A stretch of DNA of 27,927 bases from JALZOC01 sp031361295 (GTDB lineage Bacteria > Acidobacteriota > Vicinamibacteria > Vicinamibacterales > 2-12-FULL-66-21): positions 1-27,927 of the forward strand of contig JANMCN010000126.1 in assembly GCA_031361295.1 (NCBI GenBank). Direction: 5' to 3'. The position numbers and the translations under genes are program-made. The notes beneath the pieces are model-generated. The model ran no database searches. It was not told the DNA's origin and saw only the letters and a list, made by a program, of their open reading frames with translations. Positions 8,693 through 15,753 of the stretch are shown here, in pieces (the stretch's first letter is position 1; every line of letters begins with the position of its first letter).

Positions 8693-8795
8693 CGTTGCAT
8701 GTCTCATGTCGCACATGTCGCACATGTCGCACACGTCGCACGTGGCACGTCGCACGTCGCACACGGTGCACGTTGCACGTTGCACGTTGCACGTG
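8693..8795. repeat. Degenerate 7/9-base tandem repeat array A
   Basis: The gap between the Gfo/Idh/MocA gene and the isomerase-like gene is nearly filled by short tandem units. Three perfect CATGTCGCA nonamers (8705-8731) and a CACGTCGCA variant are followed by heptamers CGTGGCA, CGTCGCA (twice), one CACGGTGCA, and three CGTTGCA heptamers (8771-8791). The array ends one base before the stop codon of the isomerase-like gene. Confidence 0.9.
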
Positions 8796-9839
8796 TCAGT
8801 CCCACCCCTGCGCGTTGCGGACCGCGAGCATCGTCCCGAGGACGTCGTTCCACGTTTTCGGCTGTGTCATGACGGCGTTCGAGAACATGCAGCCGTCCCA
8901 GCAAATGTGCTGAACGGCCCGCGTGGGCGTGCCCTGTGCGTCGCGCAGCCAGAACCCGGCATCGCGGGCGATGTCGAGCTTGCCGTTCGGGTCGGTCGGA
9001 AGACAGTGCCGACCGGTCTTGTCGTGGGAGCCCGACCCCTTGACCGTCGCGTCGTTCTGCGCGACGTGGAAATCGATCGTCCATGGGCGCAACGTATCAG
9101 TCACCGTCTTCAACGCCTCGTCGAGCGCGGCGCGGCTGGACCAGTCGTGCCCTTCGGGGAGGATCCGGTCCTCAGGGGCGTTGTAGCCCATCGTATACAG
9201 CAGCGTGTGCGCCATGTCGGCCTGGAAGCCCACCGTTTTCGGCCGTCCCACGAGATCGAGGAGCTCCGCCATCCGCCTCCAGCTGTGCATGCCGCCCCAG
9301 CAGATCTCCCCTTCGGCGGCGAGCCGTTCGCCGAAGCTCTCGGCGACGTCCGCCGCCTGACGGAACGTCTCGGCGATCCGCCGGGTGTTGCCGGCCGGGT
9401 CCTTCGCCCACTCGGCGGGACTGGCGGCCGAGTCGATGCGGATGACGCCGTACTTGCGGATGCCCAGGTCGCGCAGCGTCCGGCCGATCGCACACGCCTT
9501 CTTCACCTGGGTGACGAACGCCCGCCGCTCCTCGTCGCTGCCCATCGCGGAGCCGCCGCCCGTCGGCGGCCAGACCGGCGCCACGAGCGAGCCGACGACG
9601 AGGTTCATGGCGGCGATCTTGTGCGCAAGCCGCTCCAGATCGTCCGGCGACGAATCGATGCTGACGTGCGGATCGGAGAGGAAGAGATCGATCCCGTCGA
9701 ATTTCGCGCCGTCCACCTCGGCTGCTGCCGTCATCCGGATCATCGTGTCGAGATCGATGGGCGGCTCGGAGTCCGGCCCCTTGCCGACCAGACCGGGCCA
9801 CATCGCGTTGTGGACCGCGGGGTATCTATGTGTCCTCAC
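8796..9839 (-). CDS. Sugar phosphate isomerase/epimerase-like TIM barrel protein
   Basis: The 347-residue protein resembles the xylose-isomerase-like/AP-endonuclease-2 TIM-barrel superfamily. The start is GTG at 9839, supported by a GGGAGGG ribosome site about 9 bases upstream; the next in-frame ATG, at 9803, has none. Barrel strands include KFDGIDLFLSDPHVSI near residue 50, KYGVIRIDSAASPAEW near 130, KTVGFQADMAHTLLYTMGY near 205, and TIDFHVAQND near 255. Acidic and histidine residues in GFQADMAHT, DFHVAQND and the Glu of AAEGEICWGG are at positions where this superfamily binds a divalent metal. It has no signal peptide and should be cytoplasmic. It lies 40 bases behind the cupin-like gene. 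Relatives catalyse isomerisation or epimerisation of sugars and keto-sugars, or lyase/hydratase steps of glycoside breakdown; which applies here is unknown. Confidence 0.82.
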   Translation of the reverse strand: MRTHRYPAVHNAMWPGLVGKGPDSEPPIDLDTMIRMTAAAEVDGAKFDGIDLFLSDPHVSIDSSPDDLERLAHKIAAMNLVVGSLVAPVWPPTGGGSAMGSDEERRAFVTQVKKACAIGRTLRDLGIRKYGVIRIDSAASPAEWAKDPAGNTRRIAETFRQAADVAESFGERLAAEGEICWGGMHSWRRMAELLDLVGRPKTVGFQADMAHTLLYTMGYNAPEDRILPEGHDWSSRAALDEALKTVTDTLRPWTIDFHVAQNDATVKGSGSHDKTGRHCLPTDPNGKLDIARDAGFWLRDAQGTPTRAVQHICWDGCMFSNAVMTQPKTWNDVLGTMLAVRNAQGWD

Positions 9840-9879
9840 TGTCGTGGTCCCTCCCGGAGACCGTGTCGGGTTCTACAGG

Positions 9880-11103
9880 CTACCGGCTCTTGCGCATGAG
9901 CGGCGCCGCATCCGGATTTCCCGGCCCGAAATGTTTGAGCATGACGAGCGGTTCGGTGTCGCTCTGGTTCTCGATCCGCACGCCGGCGGCCGCGGCGCCC
10001 GCGGTCACGAATACTTCGTCTTCCGTCATCTCGCCGAACCGGATCATCGCCGGCGTCGACACCTGCAGCCTGCCAAACCTGCCGTATCCCTGCGTCATGA
10101 TGAGTCCGTACGCCGCCCCATCCTTGACCGTCACGCTGCGCTTCGGGAGCACGGTCAGTTCCTTCGCGGAATACCACGCGGTGCCGTACGTGACCCATTG
10201 CTCACGATACCCGTCCTGTTCGGTTTGCGCGAACGGCCTCACCGGGACCGGGAAACACTTGTTGCTTTCGCCGAACCGCGGATTCACGTTCGCGTCCCAG
10301 TCGAGCATGCCGATGATGTAGTCGAGATCGTGGTGGTTCTCTGTGGGCACGTCCTTGACGAGGAGGCTCCAGTCGATGATGCGTCCCTCCACTTCGGACT
10401 GGAACATCGCGAACACGTCACTGTTCACCTGCGGCTCGTACGTCAGGAGCGATCCCGGCGCGTGCAGAATCCCGGGATCGATCTGCCAGCCCGTCCCGGG
10501 CTGCAAGCGGTACGCACGGGCCAGAAACAGGATGCCATTGTCTCCCCGGCTCCAGTTCTCGAGGCAGCGCCGCACGTCGTCCTTCGTCGTGCCGGGTTCG
10601 AGGCCCATGAACGTGTGCGGGAAATTGTGCTCGGCGGGGTTGTACTGCGGCGGAAAGTAGTAGGCCTCGGGCTTCCCCCTGCGGCCGACACGGCGCGCGG
10701 CCTCGTCGCTCTGGTGCATGTGATGGGGAATGGGCCCGAGATTGTCGAAGAACTTGCAGAGAAGGTTCCAGCCCTTCTCACGGGCCATGACGTCGGCGCC
10801 GATGAGCAGATCGCCAGCGGTGTCGACCGCGTCCTTCAGCAGGAACCGTTTGCCGCCAGCCAGGCGGACGTAACTGAGCCCTTCATCGGCGGGCGTTCCA
10901 GGTCCGTTGTCCGCGTTGGTCGTCGAGGAGAACCAGCGTTCGTTGATGCCGCCCCGGTGCCCGCCGAATGCATAGTAGTCGTCCGGGTGGAGGCGCAGGC
11001 GTCGGCCAGGAATCATGAACGATCGGGGCACCCAGGCGGGCTCCAGCCGAAGGAGCCCGGCACCTGCGTCGATGGCTTCCTGCACTTGCGATCGTTCGAG
11101 CAT
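9880..11103 (-). CDS. Cupin-type, phosphomannose-isomerase-like protein
   Basis: This 407-residue protein begins at ATG 11103 and has no signal peptide. It is not a standard characterised enzyme. It has cupin-like metal-site residues in the order found in class I mannose-6-phosphate isomerases. HHMH spans 127-130 (GPIPHHMHQ), Glu146 is in KPEAYYFPP, His159 and His163 are in AEHNFPHTFMGLEPG, and His214 is in GILHAPGS. The FMGLEPGTT and DPGILHAPG stretches are strong parallels with phosphomannose isomerase. The C-terminal third (from about 265) looks like a second beta-rich cupin-like half ending in MIRFGEMTEDEVFV and PLVMLKHFGPGNPD. It is the first gene of the cluster and is divergent from the mutarotase-like gene across a repeat-filled gap. 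I infer an aldose-ketose isomerase role on an unphosphorylated or modified sugar. Confidence in the fold is moderate, in the function low. Confidence 0.62.
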   Translation of the reverse strand: MLERSQVQEAIDAGAGLLRLEPAWVPRSFMIPGRRLRLHPDDYYAFGGHRGGINERWFSSTTNADNGPGTPADEGLSYVRLAGGKRFLLKDAVDTAGDLLIGADVMAREKGWNLLCKFFDNLGPIPHHMHQSDEAARRVGRRGKPEAYYFPPQYNPAEHNFPHTFMGLEPGTTKDDVRRCLENWSRGDNGILFLARAYRLQPGTGWQIDPGILHAPGSLLTYEPQVNSDVFAMFQSEVEGRIIDWSLLVKDVPTENHHDLDYIIGMLDWDANVNPRFGESNKCFPVPVRPFAQTEQDGYREQWVTYGTAWYSAKELTVLPKRSVTVKDGAAYGLIMTQGYGRFGRLQVSTPAMIRFGEMTEDEVFVTAGAAAAGVRIENQSDTEPLVMLKHFGPGNPDAAPLMRKSR

Positions 11104-11186
11104 CTGAAATCCCCGTTGAGCACTGCTGATTTGACCAGGTCCGTGATGTGCAGCCGGCGACCGCTAACTCTATAACAGGTTTGAGA

Positions 11187-11302
11187 CTTCAGCCTTCAGT
11201 TCTCAGTTTCCAGTTCCCAGTTTCCAGTTCCCAGTCTCCAGTCCCCATCGTCCCGAATCCCGAGCCCCGAATGAGTCCCGAGTCCGAATCCCGAGCCACG
11301 AG
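11187..11302. repeat. Two adjoining heptamer tandem arrays (array B)
   Basis: Eight consecutive heptamers of the type YTYCAGT run from 11187 to 11242 (CTTCAGC, CTTCAGT, TCTCAGT, then TTCCAGT/TCCCAGT alternating, ending CTCCAGT). After eight bases a second family of TCCCGAA/TCCCGAG heptamers runs from 11251 to 11302 with two short units. The repeats fill most of the divergent gap between the cupin-like gene and the mutarotase-like gene. Confidence 0.9.
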
Positions 11303-11323
11303 TGAATACGGCATACTACCGCC

Positions 11324-12370
11324 GTGCCCTCCCTGACGTTTCGCGGCCGACGTGCCGCCAGCATCGAGAACAGTGCGCTCCGGTTGACGGTGATCGCGGG
11401 GGGCGGACACATCGCGGAAGTGCTCGACAAGCGCACGGGGGTGAGCCCCCTGTGGATCCCGCCGTGGCCGTCGATCGAACCGGCGGCGTTCGATCCGCTG
11501 ACCGATCCGACGTACGGGAGTAATTCCGAGGCGCGGCTGCTCGCCGGCATCATGGGCCACAATCTCTGCCTCGACATCTTCGGCGGCCCCTCGGCCGAAG
11601 AGGAAGCCGCCGGTCTCCATCCGCACGGCGAAGCGTCCATTGCCCGTTACGACATCGAGCCTTCGGCGACGCGGCTCGTGATGCGCGCGGACCTGGCGGA
11701 GGCGTCCTTACAGGTGGAGCGCCGGATTGAACTGCAGGACCGGGCCGTGCGGATCGTGGAGTCTGCGGAAAACACGACCGCCACGGACCGGCCGGTCGCG
11801 TGGACCGAGCATGTCACGCTCGGTCCGCCATTTCTGGAGAGAGGATCGACGGAGTTTCGCGCCTCGGCCACCCGGTCGAAAGTGCTCGAAGGAGACTTCG
11901 GGAGCGCAGACTACCTCGTCCCGGCGGCCGAATTCGACTGGCCGGAGGCGCCGCGGCGGGACGGAGGCACGGCGGACCTGCGCGTGTGCAACGAGGCGGC
12001 GGTGTCGGGTGCGTACACCGCGCACCTGATGGACGCGGCGTCGCCCCATGCCTACTTCGTCGCGTTCTCGCCGCGGCTGCGGCAGGCATTCGGCTACATC
12101 TGGAGACAGGCGGATTTCCCCTGGATGGGCATCTGGGAGGAGAACCATAGCCGCGCCGCGCCGCCGTGGAGCAGCCGGACGGTCACCCGCGGCATGGAGT
12201 TCGGCGTGTCTCCGTTCCCGGAGTCTCGGCGGAAGATGATCGAACGAGGGCGGCTGTTCGACGTCCCTGCGTTCCGCTGGATCCCTGCCCGTACCCGGGT
12301 GGAGGTGGAATACTGGATTCTCGCTCCCGAGGCGAACCGGATTCCCGAACGCCTCGAATGGCCCGGCTGA
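11324..12370 (+). CDS. Galactose-mutarotase-like (aldose 1-epimerase-type) protein
   Basis: This 348-residue protein has the beta-sandwich pattern of the galactose-mutarotase-like/aldose 1-epimerase superfamily. It opens with ENSALRLTVIAGGGHIAEVLDK, typical of the first strands of that fold. It then has a GIMGHNLCLDIFGG segment, VERRIELQDRAVRIVESAEN and AWTEHVTLGPPFL, and a C-terminal Trp-rich WRQADFPWMGIWEENHS stretch. HVTLGPPF and EENHS supply candidate His and Glu catalytic residues, but I cannot confirm their pairing. The start is GTG at 11324, since no ATG lies near the first strand, and no clear ribosome site precedes it. There is no signal peptide, so a cytoplasmic place is predicted. 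It is divergent from the cupin-like gene, and its role in sugar ring-form or anomer handling for that cluster is inferred. A carbohydrate-binding role without catalysis is the main alternative. Confidence 0.7.
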   Translation: MPSLTFRGRRAASIENSALRLTVIAGGGHIAEVLDKRTGVSPLWIPPWPSIEPAAFDPLTDPTYGSNSEARLLAGIMGHNLCLDIFGGPSAEEEAAGLHPHGEASIARYDIEPSATRLVMRADLAEASLQVERRIELQDRAVRIVESAENTTATDRPVAWTEHVTLGPPFLERGSTEFRASATRSKVLEGDFGSADYLVPAAEFDWPEAPRRDGGTADLRVCNEAAVSGAYTAHLMDAASPHAYFVAFSPRLRQAFGYIWRQADFPWMGIWEENHSRAAPPWSSRTVTRGMEFGVSPFPESRRKMIERGRLFDVPAFRWIPARTRVEVEYWILAPEANRIPERLEWPG

Positions 12371-12525
12371 GGACGCGGTGTCGGTCCACGCTTCCGTCCA
12401 GCTTGTGTCCCCGGCTGGCTGAGAATAAACTCAACTGGAATGCCTTCAGGTCTCGTCTCCCGGGGCAGCTTCGCACCGACGGGACGTCAGCACGTCATCA
12501 CTTCGGTACTGAACAAGGATCATCA

Positions 12526-13050
12526 ATGATGCGACTTCTCTGCACCCTGTCCGTAGCCGCCGCGCTCACGGCGGCCTCCGTCGCGCCGCTCGCGGCCCAG
12601 ACGACCGCACCCGCGACCGGCAAGGCGGCGAAACCCGCAGCGCCGGCCGCCAAGAAAGGTGGCGGCGCTGGTCGTACGGTCGAGCTCACCGGCGGCGACG
12701 ACATGAAATACAGCATGACGGCCATCCAAGCCAAGCCCGGCGAGACGCTTCACGTCGTGCTCAAGTCGACCGGCAGCGTGCCGAAGATCGCCATGGCGCA
12801 CAACTTCGTCGCGCTGAAAGCGGGGGTCGACGCCGCAAAGTTCACCCAGGACGCCATGACGGCGCGCGAGACCGATTACGTGCCCGCCGCGCGCAAGGCG
12901 GACATCCTCGCCTCGACGAAGCTCGCCGGCCCCGGCGAGACCGTCGAAGTCACGTTCAAGGCCCCGGCAAAGGCCGGCGTGTACCCGTACATGTGCACCT
13001 TCCCCGGCCACTATGCCGCGGGGATGCGCGGGGACCTGACCGTCAAGTAA
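12526..13050 (+). CDS. Secreted azurin-like cupredoxin
   Basis: The 174-residue product is a type I copper electron carrier of the azurin/plastocyanin family. The start is ATG 12526, behind an AAGGA site at 12515-12519; the frame continues upstream but without family similarity. A signal peptide (cleaved near residue 24, PLAAQ) is followed by a linker of Ala, Pro and Lys to about residue 46. The cupredoxin domain has the four azurin-type ligands: His92 (AMAHNFV), Cys157, His162 and Met167 in YPYMCTFPGHYAAGM. The C-terminus GHYAAGMRGDLTVK is a standard azurin ending. It should act in the periplasm, or at the cell surface if the linker spans an envelope layer, passing electrons to or from a membrane oxidase or dehydrogenase. 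No redox partner gene is adjacent. A strong hairpin follows the gene. Confidence 0.93.
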   Translation: MMRLLCTLSVAAALTAASVAPLAAQTTAPATGKAAKPAAPAAKKGGGAGRTVELTGGDDMKYSMTAIQAKPGETLHVVLKSTGSVPKIAMAHNFVALKAGVDAAKFTQDAMTARETDYVPAARKADILASTKLAGPGETVEVTFKAPAKAGVYPYMCTFPGHYAAGMRGDLTVK

Positions 13051-13059
13051 GCGGCTTGC

Positions 13060-13095
13060 GTATGCTGCTCGGTGCCCTGGCATCGAGCAGCATAC
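13060..13095 (+). terminator. Long hairpin after the azurin-like gene
   Basis: A perfect 12-base inverted repeat (arms 13060-13071 and 13084-13095) has a further inner stem of TGCC and GGCA (13073-13076 and 13079-13082) closed by a two-base loop. It begins 10 bases after the stop codon. No T-run follows, so it may act as a stabilising 3' end or as a factor-dependent site as well as a terminator. Confidence 0.65.
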
Positions 13096-13203
13096 CCCCG
13101 GTCGGCGTCTACAGCACTCCACTCTTTCCCGTGCCCGTCCGCCGGCCCAGGGCCTGATCGGCCCGAGCACGCCCTCCAGGCCTCTATAATGAGGGGCCGC
13201 GAT

Positions 13204-13362
13204 ATGAATGCCGGGGACCCATCTGACGGCCGGAAACCCTCTCACCCCGCTGGCGCCGACGAAGGCCTCCGGCGCATGCTCAAGTGGGTGTTCATCGTTC
13301 TGATCCTGACTGTACTGTTCGCGCTCGCGGCGGTGGAGCTCACGATGCGGTGGTTCTCCTGA
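13204..13362 (+). CDS. Small single-pass membrane protein, 52 residues
   Basis: The predicted protein has a polar N-terminal half (MNAGDPSDGRKPSHPAGADE) and one strongly hydrophobic helix, MLKWVFIVLILTVLFALAAV, followed by a short basic tail. Positive residues before the helix suggest the N-terminus stays in the cytoplasm. The start at ATG 13204 is chosen because GAGGGG (13191-13196) precedes it at ribosome-site distance. An upstream in-frame ATG at 13189 overlaps a TATAAT (13185-13190) and lacks a site. It ends 12 bases before the histidine kinase start, so the two are probably co-transcribed. No family is recognised. A role as a membrane partner for the otherwise soluble kinase is possible but unproven. 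Confidence 0.55.
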   Translation: MNAGDPSDGRKPSHPAGADEGLRRMLKWVFIVLILTVLFALAAVELTMRWFS

Positions 13363-13374
13363 CAGCCTGCTGAT

Positions 13375-15174
13375 ATGACGACCATCAACCCTGACGCGCC
13401 CGGCACCGAGGCAGTCGCGGAGAGCGCGCAACTGCGCGCGCGCCTGATGGCGCTCACGAGCGGCGCCGAACGGCTGCTGTCCGCCGTGCGAACCGGCTCG
13501 GTCCGCGCCGCCATCTGCGACCTCGCCCGGCAGGTCTCCGACGCCGATGCCCTGGCGATCTGGATCCTGAACCCTGCCGTCGGCGAGTGGCGGATCGTGC
13601 ACAGCGTCGGACTGAGCGACTCGTTCGCCGGGCAGAGGCTGAAGGGAACGTCGGTGCCGTTCGCGGCGCCCCTCGTGGCCCATGACCTCGACGCGACGCC
13701 GACGCTCGAACACCGTCGCGCCGAATACCGGGCCGAGGGGATCCGCAGCCTGGTCTCGGTGCCGCTCCCGGTCAACGGCGAGCGCGGCGCCACCCTGGTG
13801 CTCTACTACCGCACCATGCACCGGATCTCCGAAAGCGAGCTGCAGGTGGCGATCGCCCTCGGGCACCTCGCGGCCGCCGCGATGGGGCATGCCGAGTCCT
13901 TCGAAGAGGAGCGGCGCCTCAGGAACGACGCCCAGCGACAAGCCGCGCGCCTGACCTTCCTGGCCGATTCCTCCTCGCTCTTCACGTCGCTCGACTACGA
14001 GACGACGCTGCGGCAGGTCGCCCAGATGTCCGTGCCGCTCCTGTCCGACTGGTGCGCCGTCGACATCCTGGCGGACGGCAAGCTGCAGCGGCTCGCGACC
14101 GCCCACGTCGATCCCGCGAAGGTCGAATTCGCCGAGCAGTTCATCGCGCGCTACCCGCCCGATCTCTCCGAGGATGCGGGCCTGGGCCGCGTGCTCCGCA
14201 CCGGCGAGCCGCTGCTACTCGCCGAGGTGACCGACGAGATGCTTGCCGCCGGCGCCCGCGACGCCGAACACCTGGCCAGCCTGCGCGCGCTCTCACTGCA
14301 GTCGGTCATCATGGCCCCCCTGAATGCGAGAGGCCGCACCCTCGGCATCATCACGTGGGTCAGCTCGACGCCGGGTCGCAGTTTTTCCGAGACCGACCTC
14401 GCCCTTTTCATGGACCTGTCGGGCCGGGCGGCCCTGGCGATCGACAACGCGCAGCTGTACGAAGCGGCGCAGCGGGCCAACCAGGTCAAGGACGAGTTCC
14501 TCGCGGTGGTGTCCCACGAGCTGAGGACGCCGCTGAATACCATTCTCGGTTGGAGCACCATGCTGCTCGGCGCCGACTACGGGGCGGTGACGCTGCGCAA
14601 GGCGCTCCAGACCATCGAGCGCAATGCGCGCACGCAGGCGCAGCTCGTCGACGATCTGCTGAATTTCGCCAGGCTCGGCTCGGGGCACATCGAGCTCACC
14701 CGCGAATCCCTCGACATCTGCGGCACCGTGGCGGCGCTGGCCGTCGAGTCGCGGCCGGAGGCGGAGCGGCTCCAGATCGCTCTCGACGTCGCGATCCCGT
14801 CGGCGCCGTGCCTGATCAACGGAGACCCCCAGCGCGTGCGGCAGGTCGTCTCGAACCTGTTGTCGAATGCACTGAAGTTCACCGAGGCGGGCGGGCGTGT
14901 GCGGCTGAGAGTGGAGCCGGCGCCGAATCATGTCGACATCGTCGTGTCAGACACCGGGATCGGGATCAGCCCGGCCTTCATTCCACATGTGTTCGAGCGC
15001 TTCCTCCAGGGCGATCCGTCGTCGACGCGGCGCCACGGAGGCCTTGGGCTCGGCCTGGCGATTGCGAAGGAGTTCACGGAGCGGATGGGGGGGGCGATCA
15101 GCGCACGCAGCGACGGGCCGGGGGCCGGAGCGACGTTCGTGGTGACCTTCCCGCGGGTGCCGTCGACGGGCTAG
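13375..15174 (+). CDS. GAF-GAF sensor histidine kinase
   Basis: This 599-residue kinase has no transmembrane segment. Two GAF sensor domains (about 30-175 and 190-365) come first. The dimerisation/phospho-acceptor domain follows with DEFLAVVSHELRTPLNTILG, phosphorylated at His381. The ATPase domain has its N box at SNLLSNALKFTE (Asn494 and Asn498), its G1 box at DTGIGIS (from Asp526), and its G2 box at HGGLGLGLAIAK (554 on). All catalytic boxes are intact, so it should be active. GAF domains may bind small ligands or respond to redox state; the ligand is not evident. The gene is 12 bases after a small membrane protein gene. Its stop shares a CTAG with the stop of the convergent response regulator gene, which makes that protein a likely but unproven partner. 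A weak ribosome site precedes the ATG. Confidence 0.93.
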   Translation: MTTINPDAPGTEAVAESAQLRARLMALTSGAERLLSAVRTGSVRAAICDLARQVSDADALAIWILNPAVGEWRIVHSVGLSDSFAGQRLKGTSVPFAAPLVAHDLDATPTLEHRRAEYRAEGIRSLVSVPLPVNGERGATLVLYYRTMHRISESELQVAIALGHLAAAAMGHAESFEEERRLRNDAQRQAARLTFLADSSSLFTSLDYETTLRQVAQMSVPLLSDWCAVDILADGKLQRLATAHVDPAKVEFAEQFIARYPPDLSEDAGLGRVLRTGEPLLLAEVTDEMLAAGARDAEHLASLRALSLQSVIMAPLNARGRTLGIITWVSSTPGRSFSETDLALFMDLSGRAALAIDNAQLYEAAQRANQVKDEFLAVVSHELRTPLNTILGWSTMLLGADYGAVTLRKALQTIERNARTQAQLVDDLLNFARLGSGHIELTRESLDICGTVAALAVESRPEAERLQIALDVAIPSAPCLINGDPQRVRQVVSNLLSNALKFTEAGGRVRLRVEPAPNHVDIVVSDTGIGISPAFIPHVFERFLQGDPSSTRRHGGLGLGLAIAKEFTERMGGAISARSDGPGAGATFVVTFPRVPSTG

Positions 15175-15578
15175 CCGTGATTGCGGTAGGCGTCGCAGGC
15201 TTCCCGGACCACCGACGTCAACCGGTTCGGGTCGATCGGTTTCTGCAGCATCGCGAAAGGTTTGAGGAGCGCGGCGCGCGAGGACAGGTCCGATACGGCG
15301 GACACCAGGATCACGGGCACGTCGGCAATCTCAGGATCTGCGAGCTGACGCTGCCTGAATTGCGGACCGCTGCACCGCGGCATCATGTAGTCCAGCACGA
15401 TGACCGACGGCGATCGCGGATCCTGCTCTCGCAGCTGACCGATACGGTTCAGCGCGTCCAGCCCGTCACGGGCGACCGCCACTTCGATCCCGTCAGACTC
15501 GAGGATGAGCCTCAACACCTCGCGCGTATCCTCGTCGTCTTCGACGAGCAGCACCTTGTCCCTGCACGGCAGGATCAT
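15171..15578 (-). CDS. Single-domain (CheY-like) response regulator
   Basis: From ATG 15578 this is a 135-residue receiver with no output domain. The acidic pocket is Asp14/Asp15 (LLVEDDEDTRE), the phospho-acceptor is Asp63 in VLDYMMP, the conserved Ser is Ser93 (LVSAVS) and the Lys is Lys113 (LQKPID). All are intact. Two upstream in-frame starts (ATG 15686, TTG 15701) would add 36 to 41 residues with no family similarity, so the shorter form is preferred; none has a strong ribosome site. As it lacks an effector, it would work by binding a partner protein or relaying phosphate. Its stop TAG lies in the same CTAG as that of the opposing histidine kinase gene, a three-base antisense overlap. 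Pairing with that kinase is inferred. Confidence 0.88.
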   Translation of the reverse strand: MILPCRDKVLLVEDDEDTREVLRLILESDGIEVAVARDGLDALNRIGQLREQDPRSPSVIVLDYMMPRCSGPQFRQRQLADPEIADVPVILVSAVSDLSSRAALLKPFAMLQKPIDPNRLTSVVREACDAYRNHG

Positions 15579-15753
15579 CGAGACGGACTCGTGCCCGGCT
15601 GCCCGCCGTGCGCCCAGGCCTGACGTCTGCCCCACATCCACACACCTGTTCGACCGCTTTCTTCCACAATTGGGCCTGGGCTGCATCTCTGGGATACGCA
15701 AAACGAGCCAAACACGCTCATTCGCTGTACCAGCCGCAAGATAGGTGCCGTCC

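Noticed and set aside
8693..8795. A CRISPR array
   Set aside because: Units are only 7-9 bases with no spacers, and no cas genes are present.
12166..12525. An N-terminal extension of the azurin-like gene
   Set aside because: The extended part overlaps the mutarotase-like gene and has no similarity, and the signal peptide begins at 12526.
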